Assembly: GCF_037325665.1 (NCBI RefSeq)
Contig: NC_090253.1
Span: 20,621,288 to 20,685,287, forward strand
Direction of reading: 5' to 3'
From: Littorina saxatilis
Lineage: Eukaryota > Mollusca > Gastropoda > Littorinimorpha > Littorinidae
Length of the DNA stretch: 64,000 nt
The position numbers were made by a program, and so were the translations under genes. The stretch's first letter is position 1. Each line of letters begins with the position of its first letter. Below the pieces are notes generated by a model. The model saw nothing but the letters and a program-made list of their open reading frames with translations, made no database searches and had not been told where the DNA came from. Shown here in pieces: positions 33,098 to 45,547 of the stretch.

Positions 33098-33673
33098 CTT
33101 GTAGAGGGTCTGCAGCCTGAGAAGACGTCAACTAGAGGATGACCAAGACAAGAAAGGACTGCACCAACATGGCTTCAGTGGAGACAACTTGTGCTTGTAG
33201 AGGGTCTGCAGCCTGAGAAGACGTCAACAAGAGGACGACCAAGACAAGAAAGGACTGCACCAACATGGCTTCAGTGGAGACAACTTGTGCTTGTAGAGGG
33301 TCTGCAGCCCGAGAAGACGTCAACAAGAGGACGACCAAGACAAGAAAGGACTGCACCAACATGGCTTCAGTGGAGACAACTTGTGCTTGTAGAGGGTCTG
33401 CAGCCCGAGAAGACGTCAACAAGAGGACGACCAAGACAAGAAAGGACTGCACCAACATGGCTTCAGTGGAGACAACTTGTGCTTGTAGAGGGTCTGCAGC
33501 CCGAGAAGACGTCAACAAGAGGACGACCAAGACAAGAAAGGACTGCACCAACATGGCTTCAGTGGAGACAACTTGTGCTTGTAGAGGGTCTGCAGCCCGA
33601 GAAGACGTCAACAAGAGGACGACCAAGACAAGAAAGGACTGCACCAACATGGCTTCAGTGGAGACAACCTGTG
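33098..33673. repeat. 96-bp minisatellite, six units
   Basis: Units start at 33098, 33194, 33290, 33386, 33482 and 33578 and are almost identical, with a partial seventh. Each holds CTTGTAGAGGGTCTGCAG, GAAGACGTCAACAAGAGG and ACATGGCTTCAGTGGAGACA. Since 96 is 32 codons, several frames stay open on both strands (201, 172 and 138 residues). These are a consequence of the period, and no protein is claimed. Confidence 0.95.
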
Positions 33674-33830
33674 CTCGTTAGGATTCAGTTGCAAAAGACT
33701 GCAATAAAAAAGGTACAGTGTTGTTTTTGTTTTTCCTTTTTTCTTCACGTTGTTGCGTTTTTTGCCTGCATTTTTGTTAACCCTGTTTATTACTAACCCT
33801 TTTGCTAACATTTACTAAAACTACTAACTG

Positions 33831-34027
33831 GGGTGTATGGGATGTGTGAGGAGAGGTGGCACCTTTGTAAACCCGACAGCAGCTCCCTTTTTGGGGGATG
33901 GACGGGAACACTGGTCCTCACTCAACATTCAACTCTCACTTCTGCCTCCAAGAAACTGTTAAATTAAACAGGGGACACACCCCGGTACACCGCTTCTGCT
34001 GGCGGGCTAAACGAAGTGAGGGGCCGA
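33831..34027 (+). repeat. Repeat R, uninterrupted copy
   Basis: Shares with 41450-42220: GGGGTGT, GGAGAGGT.GCACCTTTGT, GGACGGGAACACTGGTCCTC, CGCTTCTGCTGGCGGGCTAA and ACGAAGTGAGGGGCCGAT. It gives a natural empty site for the foldback insertion in the other copy (CCCGACAG here against ACCTGGCAG there). Confidence 0.8.
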
Positions 34028-34564
34028 TATGCTGTAATCATATAGGTGAAGATTTTAGATATAGAGAGGTGTAGATATGAGATACTTTTTTTTTCTTCAA
34101 GTATTTTAGCATGACGCACACGTTCTGCCGTACTGTATCTTCAGATTACCACTACACTTAGCTAACTCTGCTTTTGTCTGTCCACAGCATACTGCCCGTC
34201 TGCATGAATTCTGCTTCTCTGTCTACAGACAACAGCCACTTTGCATGAATTCTGCTTTTCTCCATCTAAAGAATGCTACCACTCTTCATGAATCCTGCTT
34301 TTCTGTCTTCAGAACACTGCCACTTTCAATAAATGGTTTCCACTCAATCTACAAGCCACAAGGCACTCAGTTTCTTTGAAATTTGTTTTAAGTAAATTTA
34401 CAAATTTCCTGTCCATTCAAATCAAGAAGTTTACAAATTTCCTAGAATTTTCTTTGTAAATTCAGTGCATTTGCTTGTGTTTTTCTCCAATTTTTGATAG
34501 CGGTATTCGATTACGTCATATTTTCCCATTTGCAAAAGTTGAGGCAGCACTGTCACGAGCTTTT

Positions 34565-35366
34565 TACATTTAGTCAAGTTTTGACTAAATGTTTTAACAT
34601 AGAGGGGGGAATCGAGACGAGGGTCGTGGTGTATGTGTGTGTGTCTGTCTGTGTGTGTGTAGAGCGATTCAGACTAAACTACTGGGCCGATCTTTCTGAA
34701 ATTTGACATGAGAGTTCCTGGGTATGATATCCCTGGATGTTTTTTTCATTTTTTCGATAAATACCTTTGATGACGTCATATCCAGCTTTATGTAAAAGTT
34801 GAGGCGGCACTGTCACACCCTCATTTTTCAATCAAATTGATTGAAATTTTGGCAAAGCAATCTTCGACGAAGCCCGGGGTTTGGTATTGCATTTCAGCTT
34901 GGTGGCTTAAAAACTAATGAGTGAGTTTGGTCATTAAAAATCGGAAACTTGTAATTAAAATTATTTTTTTATTAAACGATCCAAAAACAATTTTATCTTA
35001 TTCTTCGTCATTTTCTGATTCCAAAAACATATACATATGTTATATTTGGATTAAAAACAAGCTCTGAAAATTAAAAATATAAAAATTATGATCAAAATTA
35101 AATTTTATCAATTTTATCTTATTCCTTGTCGGTTCCCGATTCCAAAAACATATAGATAGGATATGTTTGGATTAAAAACACGCTCAGAAAGTTAAAACGA
35201 AGAGAGGTACAGTAAAGCGTGCTATGAAGCACAGCGCAATCGCTACCGCGTCAAACAGGCTCGTCACTTTCACTGCCTTTTGCACTAGCGGCGGACTACG
35301 TTCAGTTTCATTCTGTGAGTTCCACAGCTTGATTAAATGTAGTAATTTCGCCTTACGTGACTTGTT
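34565..35366 (+). mobile_element. MITE family A, copy 4
   Basis: Both ends are present: ACATTTAGTCAAGTTTTGAC, then at the right TTGATTAAATGTAGTAATTT and CGCCTTACGTGACTTG. TGACGTCA is at 34771-34778 and the GT run is short (34631-34660). Confidence 0.88.
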
Positions 35367-35755
35367 TGTTTATAAATTTGATCATGAAATGTTTGTCACA
35401 AAACCATTGACCAAGTCCGAACTATGGTATTATTATACCTGAAAAATTTGTTTACAAAATGTGCATTCACAATTTGCTGATTTTTTCACTTTAAAAAAAA
35501 AAGTTAGAACTTGAATCATAAAAGTGATGTAATTGTATTTTCTATTGCCTCCTGTATCCGAAAAAATATAGTTTGTTGTACCTGATTGAAAATTAGCCTA
35601 ACAACCAGGCATTTGTTATGTTGTTGTTTGGAACCGTTTCTGTCAGTGTTATTGGACTTCTTGTTTGTTTATTTTTGGCAGGCACTGCTTTTTTCAGTCA
35701 ACAAATAAAAGTTGAATATTAAGATACTTGGGCTTCTGTTCCTACTCTACCTGTA

Positions 35756-35793
<38 letters not shown>

Positions 35794-36294
35794 AAATGAA
35801 TCCATTTGGTTTATGTTGCCCAGCATTCTTGCGCTTGCAGATGTTCTTTTTGTAAATAAATCCCCCAAAAATTCCAATAAACCTGGTTTTTGTATGACCA
35901 GTATCACATATAGTTGGTGCTGGCTTTTCATATACGTAGTCACAGATAGCCAGATAAAGAGAAAGTCCCAGACATGTAGACAAACATACAAAATATGTTA
36001 AAACTTTTCTTTCAACAAAAGAAAAAACAATTCCTCTTTTTTTTTACCATCATAGTCTGTCTTTTCATCCTCCATAATAACCTGAACCAAGAGAGCCATG
36101 CAATATGTATTCAAAGTACCAATGTATAGAAAAGTATACGTATCACAGAAAATCATACATTTACATGCACCTTGAGTTGTTTGCATGAAGCAGACATACA
36201 AATGTAACATCAACTTTCATTTCTTGAAAATGAATTCTTCATCAATACAAGAAAATCAAATGCTTATACGACTCCCCTTTCGTCCTCCGTATTA

Positions 36295-36701
36295 CAGAGG
36301 AACCCCACTTTTATAACCCCCCCCCCCCCCCCCCATTCAAGACTCCATCCCTTTTAAGACCCTATTTTCTTAGATTTTCTGTTCATAACCTTTGTAAATT
36401 TACCCCTATCGTAAGACTCCCTCCTTTTTAAGACCCTATTTTCTTAGATTTTCTGTTCATAACCTTTGTAAATTTACCCCTATCGTAAGACTCCCTCCTT
36501 TTTAAGACCCTATTTTCTTAGATTTTCTGTTCACAACCTTTGTAAATTTACCCCTATCGTAAGACTCCCTCCTTTTTAAGACCCTATTTTCTTAGATTTT
36601 CTCTTCATAACCTTTGTAAATTTACCCCTATCGTAAAACTCCATCCTTTTTAAGACCAAATTTTCTCACATTTTTGAGCTCTTGAAAGAGGGGTTCCACT
36701 G
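36295..36701. mobile_element. TA-flanked MITE (family B) with internal 74-bp tandem array
   Basis: Ends CAGAGGAACCCC and GGGGTTCCACTG with TA on both sides. The interior has four units of 74 bp beginning TACCCCTATCGTAAGACTCC at 36401, 36475, 36549 and 36623, so one MITE has expanded into a minisatellite. Confidence 0.82.
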
Positions 36702-36992
36702 TATGAATCAAATAAAACATTTGCTATTCTACCTTTATAAAACTAACGTTAAAGGTAATGTTGATTTCCTTCTTATTGACCCAATCTTCTCAGCAATGAG
36801 GTGCAATTGCGGTCCCCTTAAATTTTACAAATGGGCCTGGCCACAGCTTTATTTCTGCTACTTTAGCTGCAGGCTATTTTTAGCACCCATCCTTTCCCCA
36901 CAGCAGAGATAACACAGCAGCTAGAAGCTCTCTTATTGCTATGCACTGAACAGGCCAATCTCCCAGCATAGCGCGGAGGCAGTTGGGTATAA

Positions 36993-37424
36993 CCATAGAC
37001 CATTTATCCTGGACCGCCAACAAGCTCTCTCTCCGCTCTTTCTCTCTATTACGAGGTAGCGGCCTATCGCATTTAGGAACCTACGCTCACATGGCCTTTC
37101 AGAAATCAGGGGGATGTCATATCCGGTGTCGATTGAAAACATGGACGAAGTTGCCGAGGTTAGTTCTGAAAATGCTCGAATAAACTCAGCTGAAGTGCAT
37201 ATAGAACATGTTTTTCGATGAGTTTTGTTAAGTTTAGTTTGGAGTTTTGGAAAATCCAGTTCATTGTCACCTCCCATTGTCACAAATAACTGGAGCGTGC
37301 TTTCGTTTCACTGTCTTCGAATCGCTGGCCTTTCAAACCGGACGCTAAGCGCCCCTGAAAGTCGAGCGTCGTAACCCTGAAGGGTCACGTGATGAGTTGG
37401 CGGTCCAGGCTATTTGGTCTATGG
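36993..37424. mobile_element. MITE with CCATAGACCA ends and TATAA duplication
   Basis: 432 bp. Ends CCATAGACCATTTATCCTGG, ACCGCCAAC and the reverse complement of nearly the same at the right (GTTGGCGGTCCAGGCTATTT, GGTCTATGG). TATAA lies on both sides (36988-36992, 37425-37429). No transposase is recognised. Confidence 0.82.
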
Positions 37425-38689
37425 TATAACATAGAAGCAAGCTTAACAGTGTGCTGACTGCAGCTACTGGTAGCCAAGCTATTCTGCTGGGCTATTTTTA
37501 ACTCGCACTAAGACACAAGCTAAGAACAGCCGTCATGAATACTGTTCAATAATTTAAAATGCCTTATGTACACAGGAATGCGACGACTTTGGACAGTAGG
37601 TAGCTGGTACTGCCAAGTTATATAAGCACAACAATCTTGCTGAGGCTGCTTCAAAACAAAACTTATGTAACTGTCAAAAAACAAGAAAGGTAGGTTGTTG
37701 GAACGTTTGTTATTGACAAAACAATACATTCACAAATATATCAACCCAACGGTTTTTTCAGTGCACAGACAAACAATAACAAAAACTTACCTGGCTGATT
37801 TTTCCTTCCGCCTGCCACGAAGCCGCAAGCGAATGAATCAAACGTTCCAACAACCTACCTTTCTTGTTTTTTTTATTGTGAATTTTCGAACATTGGCAGT
37901 CTCTTTGTTTTTGGATTTATTTTATGTTACTGTCGCCTGGCTAGGGTGATGCAAGTTCTGCAACATTATTGTTAAAATCACCGAAACATGTGACAGACTA
38001 TATAATGAATAAAACTATCAAACAGAACAATCAATTCACTCAAGCTTTCATTTGCTGCCACTTTCATTCCTCACGCATGCTTGTGATTTCATGGAAAAGA
38101 GATAATATAAAAGGCCCACATTTTGCAACAAACAAATGTATGCTCTGGAAAAAGGCAAAGCTTTGTTGACCCACATTTCTCAAATTTTCTAGTTATCTTA
38201 ATGCAAAGCTCAGAAACGCAAAAGCAAATGGGCTTGTCTCGAACATATTCTATCAAAGTGTACAAGTTACATGGCAAAAGTCACAGGCAGTGTTCACGAT
38301 CACTGGCCCGCACTCGTCCTCCACACATGCAGTGAGTATGACAGTGCGTAAATAATCCACCAGGCTTATGCAGCAGCCATAGCGGAGCTTAAGAACTTTG
38401 CTGCAAGCATCTACACAAATATCTGTAATGTGTGACCTCTCTTTGTCTCATCAACATCACCGACAGTTTAGCATGGCGACGGGAACGTAGAAGAAGACCA
38501 CTTCCAGCGAAAAGACGCCTAATAAAGACACTTTCTGTTGTCCACTTTTCTATAACGCCATAGTCAAAGCACTCTCTTGAAAGGCCACTTCAGATGTAGG
38601 GACACGTTGGGTTGGTCCTTAGGTTGTCCTCCCATCATATCACCATTGTAATTCCATCAGGGTCTGTTTTCTGACCATATGAGTCGAGT

Positions 38690-38778
38690 TTATTTTCGCT
38701 TTTCCACATCCTTCAGAAGTTCTCGAGTGGCTGCCTCCCTAGCTTGCATCATTTTCAGTCTGGCACGCTTGAAAGCAT
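38690..38778 (-). CDS. MKS1: MKS1 exon 20 (C-terminus and stop)
   Basis: Reads DAFKRARLKMMQAREAATRE, LLKDVEKRK and TAA (38692-38690), aligned with human EAFRRARRRMQEARESLPQ. The human extra residues after this point are missing. Confidence 0.93.
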
Positions 38779-38818
38779 CTGAGACAGAAAAAGTGATAAT
38801 AACATGTGTGTGTGCATG

Positions 38819-38879
<61 letters not shown>

Positions 38880-41800
38880 CTTGAGGCGAGGAAGCTTGAG
38901 TGTATATTGCTAGTTTTAGTGAATGTATTTTTATACTTATGCTGTCCAGTGTTGTTTTTAAATTAATGTTGTTGATCAGTTTGTATAAATGATGCGTGTG
39001 TTGGTGTAAATGGCTGGATTGAAATGTTTCTTGACCGCAATGTCATCACAAATTCCCAACCTTGGGCAATTAAAGATTCTGTATTCTGTATTCTGTAACA
39101 TGTTATTTAGAAGATGTAATTATGGCTGAACGCATCTAGCTTACAAACATTTTTTTGAAACGTACACACATGTAGACAGCCCAAAACAGCAAATTGCTTG
39201 AGAACAAAAAATTTCAAAGTTTACAAAAATGCTTGAACACATCTAGCTGAAAGGAATTAGAATGCCTGTATATTTGAAATATGATTACTTTCCACATATG
39301 ACTTATGCTTGTATTTCTGCACATGGTTAATGTTGCGCAAGCACACATTCACAAATATGTGCATTTCTTTTGAAGAACTTATTTTAACTAGCAGAAACAT
39401 GGATAAACCTTAAAAGTAACATGCATCAGATTTACGCACCAAGAACACTTGTGATGTTGGCCTGCATGACAGAAATTCTGGAAAACAAATAACAACAAAT
39501 AAACAAACTGACCCAAACTGTCTAAAAAGCATTGTGTCATGCAAATGACCACTTTTATTGCACATGCTGTACCATACCTTACTTTCTGCCCAAATATTCC
39601 CTACAATACATAGGGCAAATCATAAGATATGTTCATTTGAATGAGTAGTCCCTTCCCCGAAAGCGGGGCCGGCGTATGGCTGCCTGAATGGCTGGGTAAA
39701 AACGGTCATACACGTAAAAACCCACTCGTGCAAAAACATGAGTGAACGTGGGAGTTTCAGCCCATGAATGAGGAAGAAGAAGTAGTCCCTATTCAGGATT
39801 ACATGTACATGTATTTTCTTTAAAACCCCACACAGATTTTGCCAAGGACAATTTTACACACTCTGACATTTTTGGTGGAGGAGGTCCACTGTAGTGCGCT
39901 TTGGTCAGCGTCATTTAGGTCATAACTCTTGGTGGTAAGAGTTCATTCAGGACATAAAAATGCAGAATCTAGCAGTGGAACATGCTACAGTTGACAGAAC
40001 AGACAGCAGTCTTACCCTAATTGATCCATCACGGACCCAAGTGTTCTCTTGTTTGCCTTCTTTTCCATGAAAGCTCTGTAAAACACAATAGGTTTTATGC
40101 ACGAACGCTACAGCACTGTTAAGACATTACAGTTTAAATACTATTCAAACTACAACCTACAATACAAAATACACTTGCGCTGCTGCATAAAGGTCTGTAT
40201 CTCAGACTTAAAAAAAAAATTGTTTTAATGTATACCTTCATTACTGTTCCCAAGACAAAATGATGTGTTTATCTCCAACAGCAAATCAATCTCAACACTA
40301 CCAACAAGAATGCAAAGTTGAAATTAAGGAAACTCAAAAGTGAACACTGATATTACAAAAGGAAAGTTAGCTAAAGAAACCAGTGCTAAATACCAAACAA
40401 AACCCATCAAAATCAATATATTCAGATGATGCACACAGACACACACAAGCACAAGCACAAACACGCATATGCACTCACACACACACTCGGGCGCACACAC
40501 ACCTTTAAAAACACAAATTCCTGGTAAACACGATTTTTAAAAGGCAACTGAAGAACTTTTCTTACTAACTGTATCACTGACAGCAAAAACAGTGGAAGCC
40601 GATTACAAAAGACTACACTTTACCTGGACTGCAGCATGACGTTGATGCGTGATGTCACACTGCCAGTGGTCTCTGTCCTGAACCCAAACTTGCTCAGGTG
40701 TGTTCCCTGCAACAAGAGAAAAGCCAGTAGGTTTAACTTTGTAAAAGAATTTTAAAAAGCAAAATATTCAATTTGAATTTATCAGTATTTTGAGTAAAAA
40801 TCAAAAAATCAAAACAAACAAAACAAAAACACACACAAAAACAAACAAACAAAAAAACAAATATTATTAAAAACAAGAGAAAAGAAGAAGAAGAAAAAAA
40901 AAGTTGATGGAACATAAAATATAAAGACAAACGAAAACGTTCACTAGAATGTCAACCTATCAGTATTTAGAGTGGACAAACAAGACACACAACAGACAAA
41001 TAATAATGACAGATGATCAGTTGATCTCTTGCTACACTCAGCTTGTTGTAAATTGGCAGTACACACACACACACACTGACCCACCCACCCAAGCACAGCT
41101 TTTTGTGGCTGAAAACCTCCAGCAGTGAATTGTGAAAGTCTTAAAAACCCTCCCACATTCATAGGATACAAAAAATAATCAACAATATCAAACCATCAAA
41201 GCCTATTCAATCATAATCTAATCAGACACACAAAGCACAGTCGTTTTCACAAACGAAAATGTTATTCTTACGTCAAAGGTGGATGGCACAGACATGTATG
41301 TAGGGTCGTCCAGTTCAGGTGTTCCTCCGATGAAGAACTGTCTCAGCTTGGATGACACAGAGTTGCCCATCGGTCGCCAGCAGTCACGTTTACTGGTTTC
41401 TGCCCCTGGTTATAAAAAAAATATATGAGTACATCAGACACACATGTATGGGGTGTCTGAGGAGAGGTAGCACCTTTGTAAACCTGGCAGCATCTTCAAC
41501 ACACAGCCAGTACCGTGTAACTGGCCTTGACACGTAACGATCCAAGGGGGACAATCTCAGTCATCTGAAAGAGGGAAATCCAAACGCAATCCGCCTTGTT
41601 CGATTTTATGGGCTTGGACGATAGAGAAAAATAAGAAAAGCAAAAGCTGGAATCCAGTCTGGACGAAACTGCTATCAAGAACGCAGAATTGATTTTTTCT
41701 GAGTTTTTTTTAGCCGTAAGCGCCATGTTTATCGGAGCAGGAAACTCTTCCAGAGTGAGGCCCCTTTGTTGGTTTCACTGCGGCCGCATTGTGAACAGCA

Positions 41801-44800
41801 GTTATGAGAAATTCGAAATGAGAAATGGCGCTTACGGCTAAAAATAAAACTCGGAAAAATCAATTCTGCGTTCTTGATAGCAGTTTCGTCGAGACTGGAC
41901 TCCAGCTTTAGCTTTTCTTATTTTTCTCTATCGTCCAAGCCCATAAAATCGAACAAGGCGGATTGCGTTTGGATTTCCCTCTTTCAGATGACTGAGATTG
42001 CCCCCCTTGGATCGTTCCGTGTCAAGGCCAGTTACACGGTACTGGCCGTGTGTTCAAGATGACCTGGCAGCAGCTCCCCCTTTGGGGATGGACGGGAACA
42101 CTGGTCCTCACTCAACACTCAACTCTCACTTCTGGCTCCGAGAAAGCTGTAAGGGATAACAGTGGACACACCCCGATATACCGCTTCTGCTGGCGGGCTA
42201 AACGAAGTGAGGGGCCGATGTCTTCTACTCATCGGTGGGCACACCGAGCTCAACAGCCTTGGCAGGCAGTGGATATAGGGGAGGGACCCCCGATAAACGT
42301 CCATGGCCGAAATCGGAGGTGCAGGACCCATGCGGTGCGTAACTGCTGCCCCACGTGTAAAACGCAAAAGCGAACGAGAAGAAGACACACATGTAAACAA
42401 AAAAGGTTGGTTTACCAAGACTAGGGTTTGAATTTACAATTTGAAAACAATGAAAAGAAAAAAGGTCTTAAAAAAGGGTCTCTTGACATGGAGGGTTCAC
42501 TGTTGAATAATTTATTGCTGGATTGGCGTACCTGGTTTGGCAGGAATCTGAATGTAGGTGTATCCCTCGTGGAAGAATCGGTGCCAGGTATCCACAGACA
42601 GGACTTCAATCAGTATCAGGGGAAACTTTGGCAAGTCATCTGCACAAACCAAATCACAGTTAGATTTATTTGCACACACAAAATAAAAATAGACACACAC
42701 GCAAACACAAAACACTTTTAATAAACAACTTCAGCTTACACAATCTAACAAATTACATGAAAACAATGAAAGTTAAGTTAAGTTAAGTTAAGTTAAGTTA
42801 AGTTAAGTTAAAGCCATATGTACTCGATGACTATACACGCTAATTGCTTTACCAACAGCTGGAGACATGCTAAATTAAGTTCCCTGCAAAATATTGTGGT
42901 CTAGGACCCCTTCAATGTTGAGATATGTTAATTTTCATTTTGATCTGGATCGTCCTATTTATAGATTTGCCAACAGAGGTAGCGTTGACGCAAGGGAAAT
43001 AACTCCGCGTCTTTGTTTACATCCAAAGTTTTTGAGACTCTAAAACAAGCTGTAATGCATGTATATGGTCCGCGCATGGCGACATATCGTCATTACATGG
43101 TCTTATGGTGCGTTTGACATCGATTATGGGCAAACTACACTTTGTAAACACGGGAGCGCGTACATATGCCTTTAAGTTAAGTTAAGTTAAGTTAAGTTAA
43201 GGTAAGGTAAGGTTATACTGTATCATACACTCTTGTGAGGTTATCCTTATATACATTCAGGTTGCTTTCTCCCTGGGGTAAGCAGGCTTCCATATACAGT
43301 ACGCCAATACCCGATTTCTTCTCTTCTCTGCATGCATGTGTTCATGTTTTCCAAGACCTGAGACTTTCGCTGTGAGCTTAGGACTTTAATCGTGGACTTG
43401 CGTGCAAACATGGATGTTCAAACACCAAGGAGAGTCTGCACAAAGTTGACTCTGGGAAATAAAACCCTTAAGGAACCGGGGATTTAAACCCACACCGATC
43501 ACAACGAGCTTGTTTCGAACTCAGCTACCTACCGACTGAGCTACTTATTTCTTCTTGACAGAACGTCACACTGTAGGTTAATTTTACATGGAGGGAACAC
43601 GTACAATATCTTGCTGTAACTTACTTGGATCTGAGGAACTTCCAGGTGATGGCTTGTAGTACAGCTCAAAATGGAATGGAAAGCTGAAGTATGCCACTTC
43701 ATCCTAAAACATAAGCAACAAAAATGTTAAAAACAAATATTTCACTCATTTACCCAGATTTCTCATGGGGAAAAAACATAGGCAGGAGACTGATGACTAA
43801 TCAATATATTTTCTGTCTGTCTAACTATGATACATCAAAGAAACAATTCTCTGCATGCAAGGAAAAACCCCTCCCTCTCCCACCACTTTACTCCTTTATT
43901 CCATTTTATGTCATACTATTAGCACGCTTTTGTCCCAAAAAGTAATTTTTGTGTAATAAATATATGTCGATCAAAACCCTTCATCCCAACTTACCCCTGA
44001 AAAACTGCAAGCAAAAATAAACAAAACAGTAAAGGGCTGAAAGTGGAAATGTCATAAGGCCAAAAAGAAAAATATGTCTGTTTCCGGTAACCCGACCGAC
44101 CCTATTTTTAAGCGCCAACCCTAAAGGTTTTTTTCGCTTTTCGCAAAAAAAAAAAAAATATGAAGTCAAGTATACTTGATTTAGTTTCAATATATCTAGG
44201 TCAAAAACATGTGCTAAATAATTGTAAGTAAACTAAGGAAGCGTTTAAAAAACAAAACAAAACAAAAAAAACAACGTAAAAAGACGTTAACAAAACGTAA
44301 GAAAAAGGTTTATAAATAAAAAAAATTAAAAAAAATAAAAACCCGACCGACCGACCCTATTTTTTTTGGCGATGTTACCGGAAAAAGAAATATATTTCTT
44401 TTTGGCCTAACAGACAATTGCTATCTTCAACTATTCCACCATCCAGCTCCTTACCCCACCCTCCATCCCACCTCCCCTACGTCAGTATCTGTGTGTCTGA
44501 TTCACTCACCCTGCCAATTGTTTTCGTGGCACACGTCTGTGTCACCCAGGCCAGCTGCTGTTGTCTGTCTGCGTACCAGTCTGTGGGAAGAAAACAACAG
44601 CGTCATCATATAACTGACGGAAAATTCTCACATCCACATCACATCCACCTCTGTTGTTTTCTACGCTGAAAGCAGTAAAGTAGTTGATGAACGAGAGAAA
44701 GATTAACAGTCAAATCCTTTTCTGACAACAAGAAAAACAAGTCGCGTAAGGCAAAAATACAACATTTAGTCAAGTAGCTGTCGAACTCACAGAATGAAAC

Positions 44801-45508
44801 TGAACGCAATGCCATTTTTCAGCAAGACCGTATACTCGTAGCATCGTCAGTCCATCGCTCATGGCAAAGGCAGTGAAATTGACAAGAAGAGCGGGGTAGT
44901 AGTTGCGCTAAGAAGGATAGCACGCTTTTCTGTACCTCTCTTTGTTTTAACTTTCTGAGCGTGTTTTTAATCCAAACATATCATATCTATATGTTTTTGG
45001 AATCAGGAACCGACAAGGAATAAGATGAAAGTGTTTTTAAATTGATTTCGACAATTTAATTTTGATAATAATTTTTATATATTTAATTTTCAGAGCTTGT
45101 TTTTAATCCAAATATAACATATTTATATGTTTTTGGAATCAGAAAATGATGGAGAATAAGATGAACGTAAATTTGGATCGTTTTATAAATTTTTTTTTTT
45201 TATACAATTTTCAGATTTTTAATGACCAAAGTCATTAATTAATTTTTAAGCCACCAAGCTGAAATGCAATACCGAAGTCCGGGCTTTGTCGAAGATTACT
45301 TGACCAAAATTTCAACCAATTTGGTTGAAAAATGAGGGCGTGACAGTGCCGCCTCAACTTTCACAAAAAGCCGGATATGACGTCATCAAAGACATTTATC
45401 CAAAAAATGAAAAAAAGGTTCGGGGATTTCATACCCAGGAACTCTCATGTCAAATTTCATAAAGATCGGTCCAGTAGTTTAGTCTGAATCGCTCTACACA
45501 CACACACA

Positions 45509-45547
<39 letters not shown>

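Larger units (their letters stand above)
22961..38689. other. Intergenic region between MZT2 and the MKS1 3' end
   Basis: No host gene is recognised. It is built of named repeats given separately: poly-G (23241-23269), MITEs (24563-24835, 25190-26834, 34565-35366, 36295-36701, 36993-37424), foldback (25428-26002), SINE C (26371-26775), inverted repeats (26848-27170, 27922-28085, 29580-31222), a retroelement fossil (about 28410-28830), SINE A (31384-31746) and a minisatellite complex (31750-33690). Stretches 23270-24560, 35370-36290 and 37430-38689 show nothing I can support beyond short simple repeats. Confidence 0.55.

Noticed and set aside
33098-33673. CRISPR-like direct repeats
   Set aside because: Units are contiguous with no unique spacers, and the DNA is animal; the same applies to the arrays at 4751 and 57071.
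33132-33796. Overlapping open frames of 138-201 residues on both strands
   Set aside because: They follow from the 96-bp (32-codon) period; frames on both strands are equally open and no domain is seen.
36030-36090. Minus-strand exon-like stretch reading MEDEKTDYDGKKKEE
   Set aside because: No partner exons, weak splice sites and low-complexity sequence.
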